The notes below the pieces were generated by a model. That model was not told where the DNA came from. It did not search any database and was given only the letters and a program-made list of their open reading frames with translations. DNA of 64,000 bases from Mycobacterium mantenii (GTDB lineage: Bacteria > Actinomycetota > Actinomycetes > Mycobacteriales > Mycobacteriaceae): the NCBI RefSeq assembly GCF_010731775.1, contig NZ_AP022590.1, forward strand, positions 5,766,001 through 5,830,000, written 5' to 3'. The number at the start of each line of letters is the position of its first letter. Positions within the stretch are counted from its first letter, which is position 1. Shown piece after piece: positions 36,437 to 45,338 of this stretch. Position numbers and translations under genes: made by a program.

Positions 36437-37180
36437 ATGACCAATCAACCGCCGCCCGGCGGCGCTTACCCGCCACCTCCCTCGTCGCCCGGGCCCTCGG
36501 GTGGGCCTCAGCCCCCGTCGGGTGGGCAGGAAACCCCGCCGCCCCCGCCTCCGCAGGCGCCCGCCGGCGGTGCCTATCCTCCGCCCCCGCCTCCGCCGCC
36601 CGGCGGTTCCTATCCGCCGCCCCCGCCGTCGGCCGGCGGATACGCGCCTCCGCCGCCCGGGCCCGCGATCCGCACGTTGCCGACGCAGGACTACACGCCG
36701 TGGCTCACCCGTGCGCTGGCGTTCATCATCGACATCCTCCCGTACGCCGTCGTGCACGGGATCGGCACCGCGATCCTGGTCGCCACCCAGCAGACCGCCT
36801 GCATCACCGACGTCACGCAGTACGCCGTCAACCAGTACTGCGCCACCCAGAACTCGACCGTCGGCATGGTGGCGCAGTGGCTGGCGTCGATCATCGGGCT
36901 GTTCTATTTGATCTGGAACTTCGGCTACCGGCAGGGCACCACCGGCTCGAGCGTCGGCAAATCGGTGATGAAGTTCAAAGTGGTCAGCGAAATCACCGGC
37001 CAGCCCATCGGCTTCGGGATGTCGGTGGTGCGCTCGCTGGCGCACTTCGTCGACGCGATCATCTGCTTCATCGGATTCTTTTTCCCGCTGTGGGATTCGA
37101 AGCGTCAAACGCTGGCGGACAAGATCATGACGACGGTGTGCCTGCCCATCGACGGTTCCGAGAGGCCGGCCGTCACCTAG
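36437..37180 (+). CDS. pra: Proline-rich antigen Pra, RDD-domain membrane protein
   Basis: A 247-residue membrane protein. Residues 1 to about 75 are Pro/Gly/Tyr-rich repeats (PPPGGAYPPPP, PPPPPPGGSYPPP). An RDD domain follows (TPWLTRALAFIIDILPYAVV, with the Arg and Asp pattern that names the family) plus three or more transmembrane helices and FGYRQGTTGSSVGKSVMKFK. The ATG at 36437 follows GGAAAGG. It is the homologue of M. tuberculosis Rv1078 and the M. leprae 36-kDa proline-rich antigen. Function unknown. It lies between cbs and metB on the same strand, 11 bp before metB, so it may be in the same operon without a sulfur role. Confidence 0.92.
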   Translation: MTNQPPPGGAYPPPPSSPGPSGGPQPPSGGQETPPPPPPQAPAGGAYPPPPPPPPGGSYPPPPPSAGGYAPPPPGPAIRTLPTQDYTPWLTRALAFIIDILPYAVVHGIGTAILVATQQTACITDVTQYAVNQYCATQNSTVGMVAQWLASIIGLFYLIWNFGYRQGTTGSSVGKSVMKFKVVSEITGQPIGFGMSVVRSLAHFVDAIICFIGFFFPLWDSKRQTLADKIMTTVCLPIDGSERPAVT

Positions 37181-37191
37181 GCTGGTCGTCG

Positions 37192-38358
37192 ATGAGCGAC
37201 GACCACAACCGACATCACGAGTTCACCGGACTGGCCACCAAGGCGATTCACGCCGGCTATCGGCCGGACCCGGCGACCGGAGCGGTGAACGCCCCGATCT
37301 ACGCCAGCAGCACCTTCGTCCAGGACGGTGTCGGTGCATTGCGCGGCGGGTACGAATACGCGCGCACCGGCAACCCGACGCGGGCCGCGCTGGAAGCGTC
37401 GCTGGCCGCCGTCGAAGAGGGTGCCTACGGGCGAGCCTTCGGTTCGGGCATGGCCGCCACCGACTGTGCCCTGCGGGCGCTGCTGCGGCCCGGCGACCAT
37501 GTGGTCATCCCCAACGATGCGTACGGCGGCACCTTCCGGCTGATCGACAAGGTCTTCACGCAGTGGAACGTCGAGTACACACCCGTGCCGCTGGACGATG
37601 TCGACGCCGTCGGGGCCGCGATCACGCCGCGAACCCGGCTGATCTGGGTGGAGACCCCGACCAATCCGCTGCTGTCCATCGCCGACATCGCCGCCCTGGC
37701 CGAACTGGGAAAGCAGAGTTCAACAAAAGTATTGGTGGACAATACTTTTGCCTCGCCGGCGCTGCAGCAGCCGTTGACGCTGGGCGCCGACATCGTGCTG
37801 CACTCCACCACCAAATACATCGGCGGGCACTCCGACGTGGTGGGCGGTGCGCTGATCACCAACGACAAAGAGCTGGACGAGGCCTTCGCCTTCCTGCAGA
37901 ACGGGGCCGGGGCGGTGCCCGGCCCGTTTGACGCCTACCTGACCATGCGCGGCCTGAAGACCCTGGTGCTGCGGATGCAGCGGCACAGCGAAAACGCCTC
38001 GGCCGTGGCCGAATTCCTCGCCGGGCATGCCGCGGTGAGCACGGTGCTCTATCCCGGCTTGCCCTCACATCCCGGGCATGAGGTCGCCGCACGGCAGATG
38101 CGCGGCTTCGGCGGCATGGTTTCGGTGCGCATGCGCGGTGGCCGCCAGGCGGCCCGCGATCTGTGCGCCAACACCCGGGTGTTCATTCTGGCGGAATCGC
38201 TGGGCGGGGTCGAGTCGTTGATCGAGCACCCCAGTGCCATGACGCATGCGTCGACGGCCGGGTCGCAGTTGGAAGTGCCCGACGATCTGGTGCGCCTGTC
38301 GGTCGGCATCGAGGACATCGCCGACCTGCTGGCCGATCTCGACCAGGCGCTCAGCTAG
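37192..38358 (+). CDS. metB: Cystathionine gamma-synthase/lyase MetB
   Basis: A 388-residue Cys/Met-metabolism PLP enzyme. The pyridoxal Lys208 is in LHSTTKYIGGHSDVVGG, with YEYARTGNPTR near the N-terminus and VETPTNPLLSIADIAAL in the cofactor domain. It converts O-acetyl/succinylhomoserine plus cysteine to cystathionine, or the reverse lyase reaction; the family does not separate the two by sequence easily. The ATG at 37192 begins MSDDHNRHHE just after pra. Its partner cbs lies two genes upstream, which makes this a transsulfuration cluster (Rv1077-Rv1079 in H37Rv). Confidence 0.95.
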   Translation: MSDDHNRHHEFTGLATKAIHAGYRPDPATGAVNAPIYASSTFVQDGVGALRGGYEYARTGNPTRAALEASLAAVEEGAYGRAFGSGMAATDCALRALLRPGDHVVIPNDAYGGTFRLIDKVFTQWNVEYTPVPLDDVDAVGAAITPRTRLIWVETPTNPLLSIADIAALAELGKQSSTKVLVDNTFASPALQQPLTLGADIVLHSTTKYIGGHSDVVGGALITNDKELDEAFAFLQNGAGAVPGPFDAYLTMRGLKTLVLRMQRHSENASAVAEFLAGHAAVSTVLYPGLPSHPGHEVAARQMRGFGGMVSVRMRGGRQAARDLCANTRVFILAESLGGVESLIEHPSAMTHASTAGSQLEVPDDLVRLSVGIEDIADLLADLDQALS

Positions 38359-38402
38359 TGGCGATCGCGAGCACGGCGCAGCCGGGCGAAGCGGGTCGCC
38401 AC
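38358..38402 (-). repeat. Single inverted copy of the 56-bp repeat element
   Basis: The minus strand of 38358-38402 aligns with the 45-bp core of the 56-bp unit repeated at 42859-43138, with 40 of 45 identical positions (core CCCGGCTGCGCC is exact). The ends are complementary (GTGGCGA and TCGCCAC), so it can fold as a hairpin. Its outer end overlaps the last base of the metB stop codon, and it lies between the convergent metB and greA. Confidence 0.85.
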
Positions 38403-38418
38403 CAATGGGGCTAGTCGA

Positions 38419-38913
38419 CTAGGAGTGGTAAGGCTCCGCGCTGACCAGCGTGACCTCGACGGTGTTGCCGTTGGGCACCACGTAGCTGCGGGTCTCGCCT
38501 TCCTTGGCGTCGATCAGAGCGCCGCCCAGCGGCGAGTTGGGTGAGTACACCTCGAGCTTGCCGTCGTTGACGCCCTCCTGGCGGGTGGCGATCAGGAAGG
38601 TCTCGGTGTCGGACTTGTCGCCGTTGTAGTAGACCTTCACCACCGAGCCGGGCAGCGCGACGCCGGACTGCTTGGGCGCCTCGCCGACCTTGGCGTTGTT
38701 GAGTAGGTCCTGCAGCTGACGGATGCGGGCCTCCTGCTGGCCCTGCTCTTCGCGGGCGGCGTGGTAGCCGCCGTTCTCGCGCAGGTCACCCTCCTCGCGG
38801 CGGTCATTGATCTCCGCGGCGATGACCGGACGATTCGCGATCAGCTGATCGAGCTCGGCCTTGAGTCGATCGTGTGACTCCTGGGTCAGCCAGGTCACGG
38901 AAGTGTCCGTCAT
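38419..38913 (-). CDS. greA: Transcription elongation factor GreA
   Basis: A 164-residue Gre factor that rescues backtracked RNA polymerase by stimulating intrinsic RNA cleavage. An N-terminal antiparallel coiled coil (about 12-80) contains ITERLKAEL-like helices and the acidic tip ([20 protein letters not shown], with the D-L-R-E-N tip acids). The C-terminal FKBP-like domain binds the secondary channel ([37 protein letters not shown]). Length and position match Rv1080c. It is monocistronic by appearance, with a 218-bp upstream gap. Confidence 0.95.
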   Translation of the reverse strand: MTDTSVTWLTQESHDRLKAELDQLIANRPVIAAEINDRREEGDLRENGGYHAAREEQGQQEARIRQLQDLLNNAKVGEAPKQSGVALPGSVVKVYYNGDKSDTETFLIATRQEGVNDGKLEVYSPNSPLGGALIDAKEGETRSYVVPNGNTVEVTLVSAEPYHS

Positions 38914-39131
38914 CTCGTCGTGCTCCTCGTATGTTGTTCCGCGAGTCCGCGTTAAGTCCTGTTAGCTCCGCTGCCCGGAGTTGCGGGTCCCTCCCCGTGT
39001 GCTGCCGCTCCGTTTTGCTCACGGTCGCTAATGCAGCAACACGGTCCCAACCGGAACCGTGCATTCATCCATGTTACCACCGCGCAAACACTTGATGACT
39101 CCATATTTGCAGTTCGCCGTGGATTGGGAGG

Positions 39132-39566
39132 TCACGGTGCGCGCAGGTAGGCGGGCACATCGGTGCCGCAGCCGTAGATGTCGGCCACCGACGGCCGTTC
39201 AAAGGATTTCACCGTGGTCGTTACCTGCACGGTGGCTGAGTCCGATGGCGGAACCAGCAGTTCTCGCCGGCCCGTCTCGCTGCCATCTTTCGAACGGACC
39301 CGCACGATGCAGTCCACGGGTCGCGACGGGTCGGATCGCGTCACGCTGATCGTTATCGACGCCGTCTGGTCGTCGATCACCTGATAGCCCGCCATCGTCC
39401 CCGAGACGTCGCTCGTGCCGAACCGGTGATAACCGATGGCGGCAATCACGAGTCCGGCCACGATGACCAGCGCGCCCAGCGTGACGATCACCGACCGCCG
39501 GGGGATGCGCGACAGCCGGGAGCGCCCGTAGCGGGCCTCCGGACGTGGAGTCGGGGTTTCGGTCAT
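39132..39566 (-). CDS. DUF4307 membrane protein (Rv1081c homologue)
   Basis: A 144-residue protein with an N-terminal basic cytoplasmic segment, one transmembrane helix (about 25-46, [20 protein letters not shown]) and an extracytoplasmic beta-rich domain ([40 protein letters not shown], ending [14 protein letters not shown]). Two Cys (DCIV, YGCG) may form a disulphide outside. It is the actinobacterial DUF4307 family, of unknown function, and in many mycobacteria sits next to mca as here. Convergent with neither neighbour: it is divergent from mca, with 112 bp between starts. Confidence 0.88.
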   Translation of the reverse strand: MTETPTPRPEARYGRSRLSRIPRRSVIVTLGALVIVAGLVIAAIGYHRFGTSDVSGTMAGYQVIDDQTASITISVTRSDPSRPVDCIVRVRSKDGSETGRRELLVPPSDSATVQVTTTVKSFERPSVADIYGCGTDVPAYLRAP

Positions 39567-39678
39567 GCCTGGTTATGCCTGGTTGTCGGCTGCCGGGCAC
39601 CGGCCGACAGCATGCAACGAACTCGGAACTGGAATTATAGGGTCAGACCGGGCGACCATCGGACCGACAAGGGGGCAC

Positions 39679-40551
39679 GTGAGCGGATTGCGGTTGATGG
39701 CGGTGCACGCCCACCCCGACGACGAGTCCAGCAAGGGCGCGGCCACGCTGGCCCGCTACGCCGACGAAGGCCATCGCGTGCTGGTCGTGACGTTGACCGG
39801 CGGTGAGCGCGGCGACATTCTCAACCCGGCCATGGACCTGCCCGAGGTGCACGGGCACATCGCCGAAATCCGCCGGGACGAGATGGCCAAGGCCGCCGAG
39901 ATACTCGGCGTCGAGCACCACTGGCTGGGTTTCGTCGACTCCGGACTGCCCCAGGGTGACCCCCCGCCGCCGTTGCCCGAGGGTTGTTTCGCGCTGGTGC
40001 CGCTCGAAGAGTCGGTCGAGGCCCTGGTCCGCGTCGTCCGCGAGTTCCGCCCGCACGTGATGACCACGTACGACGAAAACGGCGGCTACCCCCATCCCGA
40101 TCACATTCGCTGCCACCAGGTTTCGCTCGGCGCGTTCGAGGCGGCCGGGGACTACCGGCGGTGTCCGGACGCCGGCGAGCCGTGGACGGTGTCCAAGCTT
40201 TACTACAACCACGGGTTTTTGCGGGCGCGGATGCAGCTGCTACACGACGAGGCCATCAAGCACGGTCAGGAGCCCCCGTTCAAAAAGTGGCTCGAACACT
40301 GGGACGCCAAGCACGATCCGTTCGAGTCCCGGGTCACCACCAGGGTCGAGTGCTCGGCGTACTTCAGCCAGCGCGACGACGCGCTGCGGGCGCACACCAC
40401 CCAGATCGACCCCGACCACGACTTCTTCGCCGCTCCCATCGCGTGGCAGCAACGGCTGTGGCCCACCGAGGAATTCGAGTTGGCGCGCTCGCGGGTCCCG
40501 GTGCGGCTGCCCGAGGACGACCTGTTCGCCGGAATCGAGAGCGACGCGTGA
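39679..40551 (+). CDS. mca: Mycothiol S-conjugate amidase Mca
   Basis: A 290-residue zinc amidase of the GlcNAc-PI deacetylase fold. It hydrolyses S-conjugates of mycothiol, releasing a mercapturic acid for export and GlcN-inositol for re-use. The metal motif is [10 protein letters not shown] (His12, Asp15), with a third ligand in [30 protein letters not shown] is a signature of Mca relative to MshB. The GTG at 39679 ([15 protein letters not shown]) is used because the motif must lie within the first 20 residues. The stop overlaps the next GTG by 4 bp. Matches Rv1082. Confidence 0.95.
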   Translation: MSGLRLMAVHAHPDDESSKGAATLARYADEGHRVLVVTLTGGERGDILNPAMDLPEVHGHIAEIRRDEMAKAAEILGVEHHWLGFVDSGLPQGDPPPPLPEGCFALVPLEESVEALVRVVREFRPHVMTTYDENGGYPHPDHIRCHQVSLGAFEAAGDYRRCPDAGEPWTVSKLYYNHGFLRARMQLLHDEAIKHGQEPPFKKWLEHWDAKHDPFESRVTTRVECSAYFSQRDDALRAHTTQIDPDHDFFAAPIAWQQRLWPTEEFELARSRVPVRLPEDDLFAGIESDA

Positions 40552-40859
40552 ATCACCTGTTTCTCGTCGTGACCGCCGCCGGCTGGCAGGCCGACGGCCC
40601 GCCGCGCCACACCGGCCCCGATTTCGGTAAGGCCAGCCCGGTCGGGCTGCTGATCGTGGTGTTGCTGTTGATCAGCACGCTGTTTCTGCTGCGTTCGATG
40701 AACCGGCAGCTGAAGAAGGTGCCGGAGTCGTTTGATCCCAAGCACCCCGAACCGGACCAGGCCGCCGACGAGGGCACCGACGCGGTCGGCCCGCACGACG
40801 CCCCGGATCAGGCGGACGGCTCGCCGCGAGCCCCGGGACCCGGCGATGAGCCCGGCTGA
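40548..40859 (+). CDS. Single-pass membrane protein (Rv1083 homologue)
   Basis: A 103-residue protein starting at GTG 40548, overlapping the mca stop as GTGA. It has one transmembrane helix (about 28-48, [20 protein letters not shown]) followed by a basic stretch ([14 protein letters not shown]) and a Pro/Asp-rich tail. It is conserved after mca in mycobacteria (Rv1083) without a known function. The DUF255 gene begins within it, at 40846. The tight mca-Rv1083-Rv1084 overlap indicates one operon. Confidence 0.87.
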   Translation: MNHLFLVVTAAGWQADGPPRHTGPDFGKASPVGLLIVVLLLISTLFLLRSMNRQLKKVPESFDPKHPEPDQAADEGTDAVGPHDAPDQADGSPRAPGPGDEPG

Positions 40860-42861
40860 CCCGGCTTCGACGAATACCCTACGGCTGGCGACCAGCCCGT
40901 ACCTGCGCCAGCACGCGGACAATCCGGTGCATTGGCAGCAGTGGACCGCCGAGGCGCTGGCCGACGCCGCCGCACGCGACGTGCCGATTCTGCTTTCCGT
41001 CGGCTACGCCGCCTGCCACTGGTGCCATGTCATGGCCCACGAATCGTTCGAAGACGACGAGGTGGCCGCCGTGATGAACGCGGGATTCGTCTGCGTCAAG
41101 GTCGACCGCGAGGAACGCCCCGACGTCGACGCGGTGTACATGAACGCCACGGTGGCGCTGACCGGGCACGGCGGCTGGCCGATGACGTGTTTTTTGACGC
41201 CGGACGGGCGGCCCTTCTTCTGCGGCACCTACTATCCGAAAGAGGCTTTCCTGCAACTCCTTTCGGCTGTATCGGCCACATGGCGGGAGCGCCGCGGCGA
41301 GGTGGAGGAGGCCTCCGACCATATCGCCGGCGAGCTGCGCAAGATGGCTGCGGCACTTCCGGGCGGCGGCCCGTCGATAGCGCCGGAGTTGTGTGACCAC
41401 GCCGTCGCCACCGTGCTCACGGATCGGGACGCCGTTCACGGCGGTTTCGGCGGCGCGCCGAAGTTCCCGCCGTCGGCCTTGCTCGAGGCGCTGCTGCGCC
41501 ACTTCGAGCGCACCGGGTCACCGGCGGCGCTCGCGGCGGTGTCGCACACCGGCTACGCGATGGCGCGCGGCGGGATCTATGACCAACTGGGCGGCGGCTT
41601 CGCCCGCTACAGCGTCGACAATGCTTGGGTGGTACCGCATTTCGAGAAGATGCTGTACGACAATGCGCTGCTGCTGCGCGCCTACGGGCACTGGGCCCGG
41701 CGTACCGCAGACCCGCTGGCGCGCCGGGTCACCGCCCAGACCGCGCGGTTCCTGCTCGACGACCTGGCCGACGGTGCCATGTTCACCTCGTCGCTGGACG
41801 CCGACGCCGACGGGCGCGAGGGCTCGACCTACGTCTGGACGCCGGCGCAGCTGAACGAGGTGCTCGGCCCGGACGACGCGCCTTGGGCGGCAAGCGTTTT
41901 CGCGGTCACCCGGGAGGGCACGTTCGAGCACGGCACCTCGGTGCTGCAGCTGCAGGTCGACGTCGAGGATTTACGGCGGCTGGAACGCGTGCGGTCTGCG
42001 CTGCTGACCGCCCGGCTCGGCCGGATCCAGCCCGGGCGCGACGACAAGGTGGTCACGTCGTGGAATGGGCTGGCGATCACCGGGCTGGCCGAGGCCGGTG
42101 TCGCGCTGGACGAGCCCGAATTCGTCGAGGCCGCGGTGCGCTGCGCGCGGGCGCTGCTGGATTTGCATGTCGTCGACGGCCGGCTGCGACGGGCCAGCCT
42201 GGGCGGCGTGGTCGGCGACAGCGTGGCCATCCTCGAGGACTACGCGATGCTGGCCACCGGGCTGCTTGCGCTGTATCAGCTGACCGCCGAGGACGCCTGG
42301 CTGACCGCGGCTACCGATCTGCTGGACACCGCGCTGGCGCACTTCGCCGACCGGGACCAACCCGGCCGCTGGTTCGACACCGCCGACGACGCCGAGCGGT
42401 TGGTGCTGCGGCCGGCCGACCCGCTGGACGGCGCGACGCCGTCGGGAGCGTCGTCGATCACCGAGGCGCTGCTGACCGCCGCGCATTTGGCCGACGGGGA
42501 CCGCGCGCACCGTTACCTGCGGGCGGTGTCCGACTCGCTCGGCGCGCACTCGGTGCTGCTGGACCGCGCGCCCCGGTCGGCCGGACACTGGCTGGCCGTT
42601 GCGGAAGCGGCGGTGCGCGGACCGCTGCAGATCGCGGTCGCCTGCGACCCGTCGACCTCGGCGCTGCTGGCCGAGGCGCGACGGCTGGCGCCCGGCGGGG
42701 CGATCGTCGTGGGCGGGGAGGTGGATTCGTCGGCGCTGCTGGCCGGCCGGCCCCGGGTTAGAGGCGCCGACGCCGCCTACGTGTGCCGCGGCCAGGTCTG
42801 CGACCTGCCGGTGACCGGCGCACCCGAACTGGCCGCCGCCCTGGATGTTCCCGGCCACTGA
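40846..42861 (+). CDS. DUF255 thioredoxin-domain protein (YyaL/SPATA20 family, Rv1084)
   Basis: A 671-residue soluble protein. Residues about 10-170 form the DUF255 thioredoxin-like domain, with the redox motif CHWC (57-60) in SVGYAACHWCHVMAHESFED, then EERPDVDAVYMNATVALTGH. Residues about 190-600 form an alpha/alpha (six-hairpin) toroid like N-acylglucosamine epimerases (GGIYDQLGGGFARYSVDNAW). Homologues occur in bacteria and eukaryotes (SPATA20), with a likely thiol-related or epimerase activity not settled. Starts at ATG 40846, overlapping the Rv1083 homologue. Its stop codon TGA is the first three bases of the 56-bp tandem repeat. Confidence 0.9.
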   Translation: MSPADPASTNTLRLATSPYLRQHADNPVHWQQWTAEALADAAARDVPILLSVGYAACHWCHVMAHESFEDDEVAAVMNAGFVCVKVDREERPDVDAVYMNATVALTGHGGWPMTCFLTPDGRPFFCGTYYPKEAFLQLLSAVSATWRERRGEVEEASDHIAGELRKMAAALPGGGPSIAPELCDHAVATVLTDRDAVHGGFGGAPKFPPSALLEALLRHFERTGSPAALAAVSHTGYAMARGGIYDQLGGGFARYSVDNAWVVPHFEKMLYDNALLLRAYGHWARRTADPLARRVTAQTARFLLDDLADGAMFTSSLDADADGREGSTYVWTPAQLNEVLGPDDAPWAASVFAVTREGTFEHGTSVLQLQVDVEDLRRLERVRSALLTARLGRIQPGRDDKVVTSWNGLAITGLAEAGVALDEPEFVEAAVRCARALLDLHVVDGRLRRASLGGVVGDSVAILEDYAMLATGLLALYQLTAEDAWLTAATDLLDTALAHFADRDQPGRWFDTADDAERLVLRPADPLDGATPSGASSITEALLTAAHLADGDRAHRYLRAVSDSLGAHSVLLDRAPRSAGHWLAVAEAAVRGPLQIAVACDPSTSALLAEARRLAPGGAIVVGGEVDSSALLAGRPRVRGADAAYVCRGQVCDLPVTGAPELAAALDVPGH

Positions 42862-43138
42862 AGTCGATGGTGGTGACCCGCTGCGCCCGGCTGCGCCGCG
42901 CTGGCGATCACCACTGAAGTCGATGGTGGTGACCCGCTGCGCCCGGCTGCGCCGCGCTGGCGATCACCACTGAAGTCGATGGTGGTGACCCGCTGCGCCC
43001 GGCTGCGCCGCGCTGGCGATCACCACTGAAGTCGATGGTGGTGACCCGCTGCGCCCGGCTGCGTCGCGCTGGCGATCACCACTGAAGTCGATGGTGGTGA
43101 CCCGCTGCGCCCGGCTGCGTCGCGCTGGCGATCACCAC
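42859..43138 (+). repeat. Five tandem copies of a 56-bp repeat
   Basis: The unit begins TGAAGTCGATGGTGGTGACC and recurs exactly every 56 bp at 42859, 42915, 42971, 43027 and 43083. Copies 4 and 5 share one substitution (CTGCGTCGCGC for CTGCGCCGCGC). Each unit holds a perfect inverted repeat, GTGGTGA and TCACCAC, around a GC-rich loop, so each can form a hairpin. The first unit starts with the TGA of the Rv1084 homologue, and the fifth ends 24 bp before the next start. This has the look of a MIRU/VNTR locus. A single inverted relative is at 38358-38402. Confidence 0.95.
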
Positions 43139-43162
43139 TCGCCGGGGGTTACCCTGCGTCCC

Positions 43163-43546
43163 ATGCCAAATGCCGCCAAGACCGACGCGATCAGAAGCAC
43201 GGTCAACCGCTACATCGAACTGGTCGCCAAGGGCAGCGCCGATGATCTGGTCGAGCTGTATGCGGATGACGCCACCGTCGAGGATCCGGTCGGCGGTGAG
43301 GTGCACATCGGGCGGCAGGCGATCCACGGTTTCTACTCCGCGGTCGATGGTCTGCAGCGCGAATGCGAACTGCTGACGCTGCGCGTCGCCGGCAACGAGG
43401 CGGCTTTCCACTTTCGGCTGACCGTGACCGCGGGCGAGCACCAGATGGTGATCGAGCCCATCGACGTCATGGTCTTCGACGGAAGCGGCAAGATCGCCTC
43501 GATGAAGGCCTACTGGTCGCCGCAGGATGACGTCGCCCCGGCCTAG
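43163..43546 (+). CDS. SnoaL/ketosteroid isomerase-like protein
   Basis: A 127-residue NTF2-fold protein from ATG 43163 (MPNAAKTDAIRSTVNRYIEL). YADDATVEDPVGGEVHIGRQ carries the Asp-rich strand where steroid delta-isomerases have their catalytic acid, and AAFHFRLTVTAGEHQMVIEP completes the sheet, with VFDGSGKIASMKAYW at the end. The family includes steroid isomerases and simple ligand-binding proteins. H37Rv has no gene at this exact place to my knowledge. The repeat array lies directly upstream, so its transcription may start within the repeats. Confidence 0.85.
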   Translation: MPNAAKTDAIRSTVNRYIELVAKGSADDLVELYADDATVEDPVGGEVHIGRQAIHGFYSAVDGLQRECELLTLRVAGNEAAFHFRLTVTAGEHQMVIEPIDVMVFDGSGKIASMKAYWSPQDDVAPA

Positions 43547-43565
43547 CCGGCGTGACGGCGCAGCC

Positions 43566-44339
43566 TCAGCCGCCCGCTAGCCAGGCGTGGTCGCCCGCGT
43601 AGAAGACGGCGAACCACATGGCGATGTAGTGCAGGATCGCCGCGATCGCGGTGAAGGCGTGGAAGAACTCGTGGTAGCCGAATGTCCGCGGCCAGGGGTC
43701 GGGCCAGCGCAGCCCATAGAAGATGCCGCCGACGCTGTAGAACACGCCGCCCACCGCCAGCAGCACCATCGCGGCCACGCCGGCTTGGTGCAGGATCGTG
43801 GGAGCGAACCAGACGGCCACCCAGCCCAGCAGCAGATAAAGCGGCACGCCGACCCAGCGCGGCGCCGTCGGCCAGCACATCTTCAACGTGATGCCGGCCG
43901 CCGCGCCGCCCCACACGATGCATTGCACCAGCACCCCGGTGTTCTGCGGCATGACCAGCCGCGCGAACGGGGTGTAGCTGCCAGCGATGAAGACGAAGAT
44001 CATCGAATGGTCGAGTCGCTTCATCCGGCTGCGCGCGACGTCTGACTTCCAGTGCACCCGGTGGTAGGTGGCACTGACCGCGAACATCGCCACCGTGGAC
44101 GCGGCGTAGACCAGCGTGGAGTGGCCGGCGCGGGGCGAGGCGACCGCCCACGACACCGACACCAGTGTGGCGCCGGTGATGATGGCCAGCCACGCGGAGA
44201 CGAAGTGGATCCAGCCGCGCATCCGGGGCTTGCCCAGGAACTGGGCGGCACCCTCGACGAACTGATCGACGGTGTTGCCCGGCACGATCGACTCGTGGTC
44301 GGGCTCCGGGTTGGGGACGGTGCTGGTCTGGCTGCTCAT
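43566..44339 (-). CDS. Hemolysin III/YqfA-family membrane protein (Rv1085c homologue)
   Basis: A 257-residue PAQR/HlyIII-type protein with about seven transmembrane helices. The family motifs S-x3-H and H-x3-H are present ([29 protein letters not shown], and [20 protein letters not shown] near the end), which bind zinc in relatives. The ATG at 44339 follows AGGAG. The name hemolysin III is historical; membrane stress or lipid hydrolase functions have been proposed. The gene is convergent with the SnoaL-like gene, with a 19-bp gap, and divergent from the Z-FPP synthase gene. Confidence 0.9.
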   Translation of the reverse strand: MSSQTSTVPNPEPDHESIVPGNTVDQFVEGAAQFLGKPRMRGWIHFVSAWLAIITGATLVSVSWAVASPRAGHSTLVYAASTVAMFAVSATYHRVHWKSDVARSRMKRLDHSMIFVFIAGSYTPFARLVMPQNTGVLVQCIVWGGAAAGITLKMCWPTAPRWVGVPLYLLLGWVAVWFAPTILHQAGVAAMVLLAVGGVFYSVGGIFYGLRWPDPWPRTFGYHEFFHAFTAIAAILHYIAMWFAVFYAGDHAWLAGG

Positions 44340-44509
44340 GTCTCCTGTGTCTTGTCTTCGCAACGGGCGATGCCGGCGGCAAAGTCGCCAGGGGCTGTTC
44401 AAGACCCACAGTAGTCAGGGATGGTTACGGCACAGTCTCGACTTCTGAGGTGACCGGGCCGAAATGAGAAGCGGTGCATTGATCACCGCTGGCAGTAGGG
44501 TGGATGTTC

Positions 44510-45298
44510 GTGGAAATTATCCCGCCGCGTCTCAAAGAGCCGCTGTATCGCATCTACGAAATGCGGCTCCGGCAGGGTCTGACCTCCACCAAATCCGACC
44601 TGCCCCGCCACATCGCGGTGCTGTGCGACGGTAACCGGCGCTGGGCGCGCGACGCGGGCTACGACGACGTGAGTTACGGCTACCGGATGGGTGCCGTCAA
44701 GATTGCCGAGATGCTGCGTTGGTGCCAGGAGGCCGGCATCGAAATGACCACGGTGTACTTGCTGTCCACGGAAAACCTGCAACGCGATCCCGAAGAGCTG
44801 GCCGGGCTGATCGAAATCATCACCGACGTGGTGGAGGAGATCTGCGCACCGGCCAATCGTTGGAGCGTGCGCACCGTCGGGGATCTCGAGTTGCTCGGCG
44901 AGGAACCGGCCCGCCGGCTGCGCGACGCCGTGGAATCCACCCCGGTCGTGGCGCCCTTCCACGTCAACGTCGCCGTCGGCTACGGCGGCCGCCGCGAGAT
45001 CGTCGACGCGGTGCGTGCCCTGCTAAGCAAGGAACTTGCCAACGGCGCGACCGCCGAAGAGCTGATCGAGTCGGTCACGGTCGACGCGATCTCGGAGAAC
45101 CTTTACACCTCCGGGCAGCCCGACCCCGACCTGGTGATCCGCACCTCGGGCGAGCAACGCCTGTCCGGTTTTCTGCTGTGGCAGAGCGCGTATTCGGAGA
45201 TGTGGTTCACCGAAGCGCACTGGCCCGCGTTCCGCCGGGTCGATTTCCTGCGCGCGCTGCGTGACTACAGCCAGCGGCACCGCCGGTACGGCAAGTAG
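44510..45298 (+). CDS. Short-chain (Z)-isoprenyl diphosphate synthase (Rv1086, Z,E-FPP synthase)
   Basis: A 262-residue cis-prenyltransferase of the UppS fold. HIAVLCDGNRRWARDAGYDD is the diphosphate-binding motif with the catalytic Asp, NVAVGYGGRREIVDAVRAL and PDPDLVIRTSGEQRLSGFLL are the conserved downstream blocks, and QSAYSEMWFTEAHWPAF ends the fold. The M. tuberculosis enzyme Rv1086 adds one IPP to geranyl diphosphate, giving omega,E,Z-farnesyl diphosphate, the primer for decaprenyl phosphate used in cell wall arabinogalactan. The GTG at 44510 gives the same length as that enzyme and a better spaced AGGG; an ATG at 44504 is in frame. Confidence 0.94.
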   Translation: MEIIPPRLKEPLYRIYEMRLRQGLTSTKSDLPRHIAVLCDGNRRWARDAGYDDVSYGYRMGAVKIAEMLRWCQEAGIEMTTVYLLSTENLQRDPEELAGLIEIITDVVEEICAPANRWSVRTVGDLELLGEEPARRLRDAVESTPVVAPFHVNVAVGYGGRREIVDAVRALLSKELANGATAEELIESVTVDAISENLYTSGQPDPDLVIRTSGEQRLSGFLLWQSAYSEMWFTEAHWPAFRRVDFLRALRDYSQRHRRYGK

Positions 45299-45338
45299 CG
45301 GCCTCAACGGCACGTCGCGCGCGTGCCACACTAAGAAC

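Noticed and set aside
42859-43138. CRISPR array
   Set aside because: The 56-bp units are contiguous with no unique spacers, and there are no cas genes. It is a tandem repeat.
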